This document shows, piece by piece, positions 45,890 through 57,707 of a stretch of 64,000 nucleotides of DNA. Both the position numbers and the translations under genes were made by a program. Position 1 is the first letter of the stretch, and every line of letters starts with the position of its first letter. The notes beneath the pieces were generated by a model, which saw only the letters and a list, made by a program, of their open reading frames with translations, did not search any database and had not been told where the DNA came from. This DNA is from Mesorhabditis belari. Lineage: Eukaryota; Nematoda; Chromadorea; Rhabditida; Rhabditidae. The stretch is from assembly GCA_958450365.1 (NCBI GenBank), contig CAUEEP010000883.1, positions 45,001 through 109,000 on the forward strand. Direction: 5' to 3'.

Positions 45890-47509
45890 CAGTAGGGTCC
45901 AAAAGTTTGAAACAATCACCTTCCGGCAACTTTAACTCGATGTAACTTGCGTTAAGTACATTCAATTTGTTACTTTAAAAGCTATTTTTGTTGCATTTTT
46001 TGTGGACTTTCTGAATGTCTACTTGATTTTATTTGATATTTGATCTTTTTTTTTGTCTTGCTCTTTTTCTTGGAACACCCATTTTTTAGGGGTCCAAAAG
46101 TTTGGAACAATTTCAAAAATAACAATTTATTTAACGATTAACCGGCAAAATTCAGTATTTTGTGGCGTATCCCTTTGCTTTAATAACAGCTGCGCAACGA
46201 TTTGGCATCGAACCAATCAAATTGTCAATGATTTGCCTTGGGATCTTAGTCCATTCCTCCTCAAGCGCCTTCATGAGTTCTGATGTTTTTGTGAAGTTTC
46301 TGGTTCGGATTTGTTGGTCCAAACGCTCCCAAAGATGCTCTATTGGATTCAGATCAGGGCTTTGAGCCGGCCATTGAAGCACATCGATGTTTTTTTGTTG
46401 AAGCCATTGCTTAACACGCCGGGCCGTATGCTTCGGATCGTTATCGTGCATGAAAATGAAGTCGTTGGCCAAGTTGTTTCTGCCGTGTGGAAGCATATGG
46501 GTCTTCAAGATGTTTTCATAAACAGCTGCATCCATAATACCATTGATTCGGACAAGTGGACCGACACCGTATCGTGAAAAACAACCTAAATTCAAATAAG
46601 CTCCGTTGATAATGGAGGTAACCAACCCCAAACGAGAACTGATCCACCGCCGTGTTTGACTGTTGGAATTTGATACTTTGGATTGTTTCTTTGATTAATT
46701 GAACGTCTAATGTATCGAATTCCATTGGTGGAAAAGAGCTCATATTTGCTTTCGTCACTCCACAATACATCACTCCAATCATCAGCCGACCAGTCTTTGT
46801 ACTTCTTGGCAAACTCGAGCCGAGCCTTCACGTTCTTGCCGGAAATTAACGGCTTTCGAGACGAACGACTTCCTTTGAGTCCTTGTCTCCTAAACAGCAA
46901 TATTTTATTGCTTTTTAAATCATAAAATTACTTTAAGATGCGCTTAGCCGTCGTTTTGGAGAGCGAAACTCTATAGCTTGACTCGGCGTCTCGACGTAGA
47001 TCAGCCGAATTGAGGCGTGGATTCTTCTTAAATGGAAGCACAAGTGTCCTCTTATCACGCTCATCCAGTTTAGCTGGCCTTCCCTTTGTTGCTGCTCGTT
47101 TCAAATTTCCGGAAACCTTCCATTTGTTATAAATCTTGGTTACTGCTGAATGGGTGACACCGAATGTTGTGGCGACTTCTTGACGGCTCTTTCCTCGATT
47201 TACTTCAGCCACAATAAGTTCTTTATCATACTCCGTCAAATTCGAACGATTTGGCATCTTAAAATTAAAAATGTATTGATATTTTTGAAATTGTTCCAAA
47301 CTTTTGGACCCCTAAAAAATGGGTGTTCCAAGAAAAAGAGCAAGACAAAAAAAGATCAAATATCAAATAAAATCAAATAGACATTCAGAAAGTCCACAAA
47401 AAATGCAACAAAAATAGCTTTTAAGGTAACAAATTGAATGTATTTAACGCAAGTTACATCGAGTTAAAGTTGCCGGAAGGTGATTGTTCCAAACTTTTGG
47501 ACCCTACTG
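45890..47509 (-). mobile_element. Complete Tc1-like element (DD34E) with IR/DR ends
   Basis: 1620 bp, flanked by TA (45888-45889 and 47510-47511). Each end has an inverted repeat of about 225-235 bp, inside which a CCAAAAGTTTGGAACAAT-like motif occurs twice (outer and inner), the double-repeat layout seen in several Tc1-like families. It contains an open, spliced transposase gene. Insertion interrupts a copy of the TA site that is free at 32495 and 41088. Confidence 0.9.
46152..47257 (-). CDS. Tc1-like transposase, apparently intact, two mini-introns
   Basis: Cut-and-paste transposase of about 340 aa. Start at 47257 (MPNRSNLTEYDKELIVAEV). Removing a 42-nt intron (46890-46931) and a 41-nt intron (46586-46626), both GT-AG, gives one uninterrupted frame with no stop. 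Paired helix-turn-helix domains cover about the first 110 residues. The catalytic triad is SDESKYELF (Asp), HDNDPKHTA (Asp) and SPDLNPIEHLW (Glu), with 34 residues between the last two. The GGGSVLVWGCFSRYG box between the first two acids is rebuilt exactly across the second intron, which is strong support for the splice model. It should act in trans on the element's ends; activity cannot be judged from sequence alone. Confidence 0.9.
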
Positions 47510-47511
47510 TA

Positions 47512-48904
47512 TAAAGTATGCGTCAAGCATTGGTGGATTCGTTTTCATGAAATTCCAGTCAAACTTCTCCCTAGTACTTTCTTTCCAACCTAAATAGGTT
47601 TCATCTTACTAAAATGTGCAAATGGTAATAAAATACAACTCAGAAAGATCGAAATCAAACAAAAAGATTTTAGAAAATATATAAGAGAAACAAGGCACTT
47701 GATTCAACAATTGATTTGATTTTCAAAGAGACCAAAAATTTCAAGTTTATATCATAATAGACTTATAATACGGTAATCATTACATTGATATCGATATCAA
47801 TAACATTGATCAATATCAATAAAATCGATCAAGACGATCATTACATTGATCAGTAACAATAAAATATCAATACCAATTTTACGAGTATGCAAAATTTTAG
47901 TCTCTATTTATTTTGTTCAAATTGAAACCATCATTTTTTTCCTTTTAGTCAACAAATCTCTCGAGATCCGAGGTCAAAATACGGCTTTTCGGCTTTTTCG
48001 CTTCTTGTTGTCGAATTCTGGAAATTTATTTTAATTCTATATTTAAAAAAACAAATCTCTAAAGATAAAGCTCTCATTCTTGATGTTGAGCGGTTGAATT
48101 TATAAATTATTGGCAGCATTGGATGCGCCAAGTCTTTCTCTGTCGATTGGTACAAAAACTATTTCACAAACAACCCAACATCAAGCTCAAAGTTGAGCTC
48201 AAAGTTGGATGAAAGTTGATCCCAAAGCTCAAAGATTTCAGCTCAAAAATTTGAGCTCAAAGAGCTCAGCTCAAAGCTGATCTCAAAGCTCAAAGGTATT
48301 TGAGCTCAAAGTTCGATTGTCAATGGCAAAGGGCGCAATGCCCGACAATCGTTGAAACACCCACTTATTCACCACATCGACAACGGTCACTCGATCCGGT
48401 CGATCAACGGTACCCGTCTTGAAAATGTTGTATTGCCATCTGAAGTTAAACTTGTCATCTATTATAAGTTAAATATTCAATCTACCGATTCACAACAGCC
48501 AAACAAAATGCCGGTGATCCGTCCTCGTTCGTGTGATCGGGGATCGTCCAATGAACGTCCTAAAAAACGGAAAACGACTAAATTTATACAAAAATTGTTC
48601 TAAATAATTGAAAATGATTCTGTTTGGCTCTATTCAATTATATAATGACTTAAAGTTATTGTGTAACTTAATAAAAATCAGATGACTTAAATAGAAATGC
48701 ATGACCTAACTTCAAATCTTTTATCTATGTCTATTTGTTATTAATGGGTTGATTTTTGAAAGCAATCAAAAACAAGGAGGAAGGCAAAAATGGCTGTGAT
48801 AACAGAAAAAGGTCCACGAACAAACGGAAACTTTTTGGACGGCCGGCTGGACTTGGCTGGAATTTGCAGAAAAATTCAGCCAAATTTAGGCCAGGAATTG
48901 ACCC
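47512..48904. other. Flank within unit C, no clear gene
   Basis: Matches unit A flank to about 48300. A basic 83-codon frame at 48352-48603 is unique to this unit and unrecognised. CCATTGGC-family repeat fragments lie at 48070-48340. Confidence 0.4.
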
Positions 48905-50110
48905 TCAGGGATTTGAGTGCGTCTCATATTTCGAGACGCACTGTATTGGCGTCTTTTGTTCAGAGAGAGAATCAGATCAGAAATGCTCCTGACTGATATG
49001 ACTCAACAAAATGAATAGCTTCAATTGATTCGCCGATCCCGAAAACCCCCGGGTACAAATTTACAGCTGAAGATCTTCTTTTGGAGCCATCTACAAAGCA
49101 AAAAGAAACCTCTATGACTGGCGAGTTGTTCTTTGTGCGGTCGCTTAATTGCTCACCGTCTGGTATACCTATCAGGTATAATGTGCTTCCCTTTTTGAAT
49201 CGACCGAGCGACCGAGCCGGTTCTGCCGCCTTGGACGCCAATACAGTGCGTCTCATATTTCGAGACACCCTCCACCCCAAATTTTCTCTGTTTGAAGCGT
49301 TTTCACAGTTTGTTGGCAATCGAAATGTTGTTTTTCGAGATCAGCGATCAATTTAGATTTTATTCGAAAATCTAAATTGATATTGTTTATTCCAAAAAAA
49401 TAACAGAAATAGCTTTGAAAATAAAAAAAATTAAGAAATTTAAATGTCCCAAATTTCGAGAAACCTTTGAAAGTTTTTGCGATTTTCTCGTTTTATGTGT
49501 TTTTTTTTATTTTACTTTGTGTTTTGTGTATATTCACTGTTTTTTTTTAATCTATTTCTTTAGAATGACGGGTTACAAGCGGTAGAATGGGAGTACAACT
49601 CGGACAGATCGATGCTCTACACAAAGCCGAGCACGGATACGGATTCATCGCAAAAACACTGAAGCTGTCGAAGTCTGGAGTCCGAAATGCTAGTAAAAGG
49701 ACTGAAAATCCAAGTAGAAAACAGAAACCGGTACCAAAGCCCAAAGTTAGTCAACGAGAAAAGCGACATTTCTTGAACTTCACATCAAACAACCAGAAAT
49801 CATGTCGAAAGCTCGCTCAGGAATGCGGATTGAACATTTCAAAGTCAACAGCACATCGAATTCTGATTCAAAAAGGAAAGCACTCTATATCCGACAGTTA
49901 TACCAGACGGCGAGCAATTAAGCGACCGCACAAAGAACAACTCGCCAGTCATAGAGGTTTCTATTTTGCTTTGTAGATGGCTCCAAAAGGAGATCTTCAG
50001 CTGTAAATTTGTACCCGGGGGTTTTCGGGATCGGCGAATCAATTGAAGCTATTCATTTTGTTGAGTCATATCAGTCAGGAGCATTTCTGATCTGATTCTC
50101 TGAAGAAAAA
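48905..50110. mobile_element. Nested Tc1/Tc3-type insertion with inverted arms
   Basis: 48960-49190 is the reverse complement of 49890-50110. Inner CACTGTATTGGCGTC and GACGCCAATACAGTG (near 48940 and 49235) form a second inverted pair beside copies of GCGTCTCATATTTCGAGAC. Between the arms is a Tc3-like transposase N-terminus. It is probably one element inserted in another; exact borders are unresolved. Confidence 0.55.
49587..49976 (+). pseudogene. Tc3-like transposase N-terminal fragment
   Basis: The open frame begins MGVQLGQIDALHKAEHGYGF and continues through two helix-turn-helix-like segments (FIAKTLKLSKSGVRN; KLAQECGLNISKSTAHRIL) typical of the paired DNA-binding region of Tc1/Tc3 transposases. 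The catalytic domain is absent: the frame runs into the right inverted arm. Confidence 0.7.
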
Positions 50111-50378
50111 ACTGAGAACAGATAGATTAAGATAAAAGATTTAAAGTTAGATCATCCTTTTTCTTTTTAATAAGCAATCCGATAATTTTTAAGTCATTTT
50201 GTAATTGAATAGAGCCTTCTATTTTATATGGGCTATTGAAAATATAATTCAAAAGATATTTAAAGTGAGAAATACGAGCTTTATGGCGAAATTGTTCAAT
50301 GGTGAAAAATGTGTTTCAAATAAGGCGTCAGAACACACGCTTTAATCGCTTTAACATTTTTATTTCAAAAACTCTCAC

Positions 50379-50965
50379 CTGTGAAACCATATTCGGGTTT
50401 TTAATGATCAAGACGCCCCACGATCCGCCGTGGATATCCTCGAGCACTCGACGAATCATCTGGAAAAACCTACCGTAAATACTGTAATAGTACCCCACTG
50501 CCCTCGTACAGTCGCGTAGTCGCGTAGTCGCAAAAGTTTTTTAGTATTTCATTTTTTTCAAAGCGCCCGTACTTTCAAAAAATGCGTCTTTGGTATCAAA
50601 AAATAGCTGAAATTCAGGGCTATTTTTTGATACCTAAGCGCGCATTGTAGCATAAACCAGTGTCGAGAAAAACTTGTTCAAAGCTAGACTACGCAACACC
50701 CCGCACCGTCAAAGCTAGACTACGCGACACTCCGCACCATCATTATGGGGGTGGGGTACTATTACAGTATTTACGGTAGTTTCAATTTAATAGATCAAAA
50801 TTTAATGGATCGTTTGCCAACAAATTGTGAAAACGCTTCAAACAGAGAAATCCAGTTGGAGGCGAATTCGTAGTTGGAGGCATGCAATGAATTTTAACGA
50901 TATCCAGAATTTCCATTGAAATCCTACTGCAAAATCTTGTAACAAGCATCAAGCTGCTCACTCAT
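50379..50965 (-). CDS. Unrecognised gene, first two exons only
   Basis: Start at 50965; exon 1 50928-50965, exon 2 50379-50469, GT-AG, in phase, ending at a good donor (CAG|GTGAGA). The 43 residues begin MSEQLDACYKIL and include VLEDIHGGSWGVLIIKNPNM, which looks like conserved globular protein; I cannot assign a family. No further exon is found downstream, where the duplicated array begins, so the gene is probably truncated by it or continues far away. The intron is almost entirely a MITE (50473-50776). Confidence 0.45.
50473..50776. mobile_element. MITE with 27-bp terminal repeats in a small intron
   Basis: The termini are CCGTAAATACTGTAATAGTA and complement, flanked by TA (50471-50472, 50777-50778). 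304 bp, non-coding. Its left edge overlaps the splice acceptor of exon 2 of the minus-strand gene at 50379-50965. Confidence 0.8.
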
Positions 50966-52139
50966 TTACTTTCAGCTTTTTATAGAAAATCGTAAAGTCC
51001 GATTTATTTTATTTCTTACTCACATCAGTGCTTCAAATAAGCTTCTGTTACCAAAAGAATCCAAATGATACAAACCGATTTCCCGAGTCTGGTCTAGCCT
51101 TGCGGCTAGACCCAGACTCAAAAAAGTATCTGAGCTGGCTTTCCTACAACCCTAGAGCCCAATTAAACCATCCCAGCCCAAATAAGACAAAAAAAAATCG
51201 ATTCTACTTTTATGTATTTCCGATCTGAATTTCAATTTAATTTCTAGATACCGATTTCAATTTAATTTCTAGATACGGATACCCCTGCAACTTAACGCCC
51301 TGCAACTTGATCAATTAAATTGAAACGTTTTTCAAATCACCACCTGCATTTGTGTGGCTGGATCTTTCGTTGAAGTGGCTGCTCGTTGAATGATTGCCCG
51401 AACGGTAGCCATTGGGCAATTCTGAAGGGCTAAAATTCTGTCTAGATTTCGTTTAGCAAGTGAATCTAGGGTAAACCTAACTGTCAGGTAAATCTACCGT
51501 AATCTTGCCTTGACTAATCATATTTTTATTCATTTACCCAAACTCTGCGGTTAAAAATCACTTACAGTCAAAGTACGGTAACTTTAGCCATTTTTTGGAG
51601 GGCAATCACTAATTAGAAGGCAGCCAAATTAGAAGGCAAGCCAGAGTACTCTGCGCCAAAGCCAGAGCCGAGCCAGAGTTTTTGTTGACGGCGTTCGATT
51701 CATTTTTGTCTTCCAGTAGGTTGAATGATCGTATACTCGTTTTATTCTTGTTTTTCCCTGTTTTCCTGGTTCATTCTTGTTCTTGTTAATATCATTTTGT
51801 GGTTATTTTAACTACATTACATGGTTAAAAGCCTTAAACCATTGTCATGAAAAGCAGGGGAAACACTCCGTACCCCCAAATTTTTCCTTTAATTTGGGGA
51901 TCTAAACCGAAAAAGTACTAAAAGAATGATTTTAACTAACTACTAACTAACTAATTAACTAACTAAATAACTAACTAACTAACTAACTAGCTAAATAACT
52001 AGCTAACTAACTAACTAACTAATTAACTAACTAGCTAACTAAATAACTAACTAACTAACTAACTAATTAACTAACTAACTAATTAACTAACTAACTAATT
52101 AACTAACTAACTAACTAATTAACTAACTAACTAACTAAT

Positions 52140-52193
<54 letters not shown>

Positions 52194-53250
52194 GCAACTC
52201 AATAACTAACTAACAAAAAAGTACTAACCATCATTAGTTGACCCTTACTTTTTTGAAATCTCTCAGTTTTTAATTGAAATATTCTTTTTAAGTCATATAG
52301 AATTTTAAATCTACTGTAATCTAATCTAATAATCTTAGTATTTTATTAGAATAAGTGAAGAGTAACTGAGCATAAATTTTCATGCGGCATGAGTTTTCTA
52401 AAGTGCGTCGCATGAATGCATGAATAGCATGAATTTTAGAAGTTGCCCCCTTTTCACCCGTTTTTTTGTCAGTTATTATTTTCTTATTTAGGTGATCAAT
52501 GCTGGCGGTTAGTCACGAGTCGAGTCGAGTTGACTTTTTCAAAATTCCCATGGTGGCTGCCGGTCGTCGTATCGAATGGGTTTTCAAAACCACACCGCCG
52601 ACATGGACCAAGTGGTGACGGTGCCGCAAAGCAATTCCGCCGTGAATGGTTTCAAGTAGACTTGACTATCGAGAGCTTATCAATATCTCGATAAGTTCTC
52701 CAAAATCTTTAACAATCATAAAACCCAGGTCTGGAATATCGACAGTCGTATTCAGCGCATCGAATTACCCCGAAATCAGCCTCAGTTAAAAGGATTTGAT
52801 ATTTGATTGACGGTGAATCACTTAAAGTTTTATCACTGTGGATCAGCCCTCGGTATCGATAATATCGATAAGCCTTGAGATCTCGATAGTCAAGTCAAGT
52901 TTCCAAGGAAATGGAATGGTCCGTCACAAGAACTTGCTTGCATGGTTCAAATAAATCGTTCCCATTTCTTTCAAAATGCATCTAATAAAGGGTAATCTGT
53001 GGTACAAAGAGTATGATAGAAGTATTGCCACACACACACATATTTAAACCGATCGAGTTTCCGAATTCAATTTTCGCGCATCACGATTTATGACCACTTT
53101 TTCATGGGTTTAGGTAAAAAATGACCGCAATTTTTGTAATAAAATTATATTTTAGTGAAATTCTGTGGAGATCAGACAAGACAAGAGTCATTTTTTGCAT
53201 AAGTTGCCTTTTAGAAAGCAATGGATCCGTAAAAACTTCAAACAACTCAC
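50966..53250. other. Intergenic, no gene recognised
   Basis: Besides the microsatellite at 51927-52215, an inverted pair TATCGAGA/TCTCGATAGTCAAG-type sequence lies at 52660-52900. A GC-richer stretch at 52540-52660 is open on both strands, but no splice-bounded exon with recognisable content was found. Confidence 0.4.
51927..52215. repeat. AACT tetranucleotide microsatellite
   Basis: About 290 bp of (TAAC)n with interruptions (TAATTAAC, TAGCTAAC). Confidence 0.95.
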
Positions 53251-53299
53251 CCGCCGACAAAACCATTCCCGGAAAAAGCAGCAAACACAAGGCCCTCAT
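53251..53299 (-). CDS. Possible signal-peptide first exon
   Basis: MRALCLLLFPGMVLSA followed at once by a strong donor (G|GTGAGT). It has the shape of a first exon of a secreted protein, but no second exon was found toward lower coordinates, so this is tentative. Confidence 0.25.
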
Positions 53300-53654
53300 A
53301 ACTTTCGAAAATCAGAAATATGAAAATTCTTTCTTATTTCACACATAACTGCAATTGGTCACTCTTCTTTTTGTATTGTTATTCATTTTTCTCAATTTTT
53401 CCTCGTCTTCTCTGTAAGCTTTTGACTTCTCAAGTGTTTTCTCTCACCATTTTCCTTCCAGTCATTTTCACTTCACTGCGCTCCTTGAATTGGGAAAAGC
53501 GCTGAAAAAGAGAAAAATAAGATGCAAACTCATCTTTTGAAATCAACAAATTTATTTCTAACAAGTAAAAGTAACAGGGATTAAAATTTAAAACAAATAA
53601 CAGTGGGACTATGTTTAAAATCACAAGAGAAAAAGTTCAACAATAACAACAAAA

Positions 53655-56600
53655 TTACATGTTTCCCGGTTTTCGGCCTGATTGTCGGAGAAGATAGTTT
53701 CGAAGACTTTTTTGTTGGTCACGGAACGATCGTTGCCTGCAAAATGAAAGTCTCTCTTGAAAACAGATAGGTTCCACAACAAATTTGAACTCAACTTACC
53801 GATTCTGTCCTCGCTTCTTTGCGCGAACCATTTGGAAGACTTTCTTCTTCGCCAGTTCACGATTTGTACGCCCAACGTGTGGACCCTATAATGGAAGGAT
53901 GAATAGATAAAACACTACTTAAAAAATAAAAAACCAAGCTTACATTCTTCTTTTTCTTGCCATAATCCTCTCGCCCTTCCCTTCCTTCTTCGACTCTTTC
54001 CAATCTTTCGGCCTTTGTTTCCTTCTTTTTCTTGTGGAAGTGTTCGATAGCGTTCAGACGAGGCAACCCATCACTTGTATCTCTTCTAAATCCTCGATCA
54101 TTTAAAGCAAAAAAAAAGCATTAAACTTACGTTTGGAACGTTTGCAAAACTTCTTCCTCAATCAATCGATCATCGTTCGTCAAATGTTCTCGTTTCTTTC
54201 CACCGCGTGCAAGGCGTTTTGAACCGAGAATCTAAATCACGTTATTAAAACAATGAATAATAAAATTAAAGCAAAGAGAACTAACATGTTTCTTGATTTG
54301 CCACTGACGAATTTTCTTAAACTCGGCCTGTGTGAGAATTCGATCATTGCTGATTGTTGCCGCCTAAACCAGCAAATCAGAGAAAGTTTAATTGTATTCA
54401 CTTTTTCTGCAGCATTTGTTGATGTAGAAAGAGTTGTTGATGGTGATGGTGATGCTGCTTCAATTTCTCGTTCATCATCTTCGTCACCTTCTTCATCGGA
54501 CACCTCCTCATCCTCCCCATCTTCTTCATCAAACTCTAACTCTTCATCATCATCGTCGATTTCCTCGACCTCTTCATCGCCTTCCTAAAAATGTTCCAAC
54601 TTAAAAATAAAGCCAAAATCAAACACCTCTTCTTCATCGTCATCTCCCTCAATTTCCTCTTTGTTTTGCTTTTGCGTTTTGCCGGAGGCTCTTCAGCACC
54701 AGATTCTTCTATACAGATTTGTTTCAAAGTTTATAGCTATTTATTAACCTGATTCACTGTAGTCTTCCCACTCCTCTTCTTCATCAGATCCAGAACCAGA
54801 CTTCTAAGAATGCATTTATGGATCATTCATAAATTTATACCTCTTCATCTTCATCAATTAGTTGCTCATCGTCCAAGCATTCAGCACCAGGAACGAAATC
54901 ACGAACAATTGGAGCCGCATAAGCGCGATATCTAAGCGCAATTTTGTAAATACATATGGTTCGACGTCTTCTCACTCTTCAGCTGTCTCATCTTTTCCAT
55001 CAACAGGGCGACCACGATCTTTCTTCTTCAGAAGTTTCGGATTCAGTGTTCGACAGAGTGCAACCAAACCTCGAGCCGCCATTGAGACGTTCTTATTCTT
55101 GTACTGCTTGTACTAAAATAAAAATTTTAGTGAAGAAACAATATTTTGTACTCACTTCAGCTAGGTCCCTCATGAGCTCTTCTGTGGCAGCAAAAGGACA
55201 GTTGGCCAAAATCTCACGAATCGCATTGATGCCAACGGTGATAGCTTCGGGAGAATTTCTAAAATTAAAGATGAAAGTGCTATGCAACAAACAAAAAACA
55301 ATATATGTTCACAAAAGTATTTTTTACCTGTCAGTGATGAATTCTTGAGCAATGCAACGAAGTAGTTGTTCAATCGTATCTGGCGGTACCAAATCGTGGC
55401 AAGCTTGTGCAGCGTAGAGAAGAATTCGAGTAACCTAAAAATTTTCTATAATGAAATACAAAAGAAAATTACATCTCTTTGTCGTGGTTGCATGTAGCGA
55501 TGAAGATATGAGTAGAAGCCAAGTGTTTGAAGTTTGTGAATACCCGCCAAACGAGCGATTAAAGCAATTCGGAAGAGACGAATCTAAACTTTATCTGATG
55601 TAACTAGAAAAGGTTGCTCGAATACCTCGAATTTGTCAATCTTCTTCTGTTCAAGCATCCCAAAGAGACGATCCGATAAGGCTTGAGGATCGTAAAGGAG
55701 TTGAATAGCCAGCAAATTGCATTCCTTTGATCGTCCTTCTAAAAACATTTATAAACACCATTAGCGACTTGTAAACTCACCTTTTTTCGACTTTCTCTTC
55801 TTGCTTAGCATCTTCTTTGCCTTTTCGAAGTCCTTTGTTCTCTTTTTTGTCTTCTTGGCATTACGATAACTTTGCATAATCTAACAATAAACAAAGTCAT
55901 AATATTATATTCGCATTGGATAACTTACATCTTTAAGAGTTTTCTGCTCAGCATCTTTCTCCGCAGCTTCCTCATCGTCCTCTGAATCAACCTCAATACC
56001 CTCTTCGTCTTCTTTCGAGCCAAGGAAGAACTTCATAGCAGTAACCTTTAAAAAAAAGTAATAAATGCGTACCTATATGGACTAATGTTACCTGCATTTT
56101 TGGCAACTTGTGAAAGCAACACTCGGCAATAGCGTTTGCCGTCTTTGCATCTCTCCAATATTGCTTTCGGAATGCATCGATGAGAATCAATTGAGCCACA
56201 CGTGCAATGATTGATCGAGAATCCTAAGAAAATATTTACAAACAAATAATTTTTTAATCACCTTCAGTTTTGTAAGACAAAAGTTTTGCAGCTTCGATAA
56301 AGCTTTTGCGTTTTTCTTTAAATAAAGACGCTTCAAGTGGGCTCCAATCGATGTGATGATGAATTTCCTACAAAATCCGAACATATGAGCATAAATTTTT
56401 GTCAAACCTCAAACGTTTATCCTCAACTTTTGTTAATTCAAAGAATAGCTCGGTAATCTCCAAGGGTTCAACCATGTTTTTGTTGCGTAGGCATACTAGG
56501 GCTTTGCAGAATTGCATTCGAACCTAAAATTATAAATGTTTCATATAGATTCGAGTTAAATACCTCAGCATCAAGTCCCGGGGCTTGTTCTCGTAAAATC

Positions 56601-57111
56601 GTTTGCAAATGAGCAGAGAATTCTTTGGCTTCCGCTAAAATAAATTTTTCTTGACGCTTAGTAGAAAAAGTCGACTAACGTACTTGGATAAAACTGTGCC
56701 ACTCCGGCCAGGAAAATGATTGTGTCGAGTAATGATTGCACCTCCAATTTGTGCATGGCCGGTTGAAGTTGAAGCAATTTCATCGTCTGGGTGTAGAAAT
56801 ACAGTTGCTCATTGAATTCCTAAACCACAAAATTGAAAAACAGTTTTTTAACCTCAAACATACCTCCTTATACGATTCCGGATCTTTGCGCACGATTTCC
56901 TGCATCAGTCCCAAATTACTCTCGGACATGACGAACCTAAACGTAGATAAAGTTAGTTTTGTTTGTTTAAAAACCAGATTTTATATCTTGAGCTCCAAGT
57001 TTTTAAAGCTTTTATTATAAGAACTAAGTTTAACGATGAAAATTTCAAACCCAACCTGCTCTTCTTTCCCGACACCGCCGGTGGCATCATCGGCAAAGCG
57101 GTGGCCGTCAT
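53655..57111 (-). CDS. SDAD1: SDA1 homologue, 60S ribosome biogenesis factor
   Basis: Nucleolar protein of the SDA1/SDAD1 family, needed for 60S subunit maturation and export. 23 exons on the minus strand from ATG 57111 to TAA at 53655, introns mostly 40-60 nt (first: 57056-57111, 56864-56936, 56684-56819; last: 53885-53800, 53736-53655). Diagnostic blocks include [60 protein letters not shown] and [20 protein letters not shown], then [18 protein letters not shown]. The N-terminal two-thirds is helical. An Asp/Glu-rich stretch follows (54402-54841), then a basic C-terminus with [20 protein letters not shown] and ending GRKPGNM. The summed exons are 2378 nt, one short of 793 codons: exon 17 (54627-54708) enters in one frame and must leave in another, implying a 1-bp deletion or base-call error there. 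All other junctions are in phase. Divergent neighbour of CCDC97. Confidence 0.92.
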
Positions 57112-57707
57112 TTTACCTGAACAAAAATTTCAATTTCAATTTCCAAAAGAACTTTAGCTAAAAATATAGAAAACTCATCGAAATGAGACGAAAAATAAAA
57201 GTTAGGTAATAAATTATCACACGTAATCTTTACAAAACAAGCACCCCGCGCCAGGACCGCGAAAAGAATTTCGCGCAAAGAAAAAATAAAGAAATTTTCA
57301 AAACTCGGGTTCGAACGATCAAAAAGTATCTCTACAACTGCTATAATTGCCAATTTTTGATGGTAAACAACTTCATTATCGCTTTTCGGGCTAGGAAATT
57401 GATCTTTCGATTGTTTTTAACTAAAAGTGTGACGAAAAGGTAATTTCGAAAAGCGCTGCTTTGCTCATCACATGAATTTCACATGACCTTCAAACTCGGT
57501 TTAGCCAATTTGTTTCTGTGCATCTTTTTCGAAAACCTTTATTTTTATAAAGCTTTTCCAACTTTTTAAAATCATTAGCTTGTTAATCGAATATCTTTAA
57601 CAGCTGGATTTAAATCACAAGTTTGTAAAATCTTATTGTTGCATTTATTTGCTCTCATTGATCGTTCTTGTTTATCCGCAATATTATTTTTTTTTCCGGT
57701 GGTCACG
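57112..57707. promoter_or_regulatory. Divergent promoter region, SDA1 / CCDC97
   Basis: A 596-bp gap between the two start codons. It contains a GC-richer stretch at 57240-57270 and no obvious TATA box. The CCDC97 side has a pyrimidine-rich TTTTTTTTTCCGGTGGTCACG just before the start but no clear acceptor AG. Confidence 0.4.

Larger units (their letters stand above)
40680..49460 (+). repeat. Segmental duplication unit C
   Basis: Direct copy of about 26035-33425 of unit A, without the maT insertion and with a 1620-bp Tc1-like insertion (45890-47509) and a further insertion of about 1 kb near 48.3-49.24 kb. Contains gene C and a full-length Merlin copy. Confidence 0.85.

Noticed and set aside
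48352..48603. Basic 83-codon frame in unit C
   Set aside because: Ends in a Lys/Arg-rich tail and is unique, but lacks any start context, splice partner or recognised motif.
49081..49356. 91-codon plus-strand and 115-codon minus-strand frames
   Set aside because: They run across inverted arms of a nested transposon and into the flanking repeat; no transposase motif is present.
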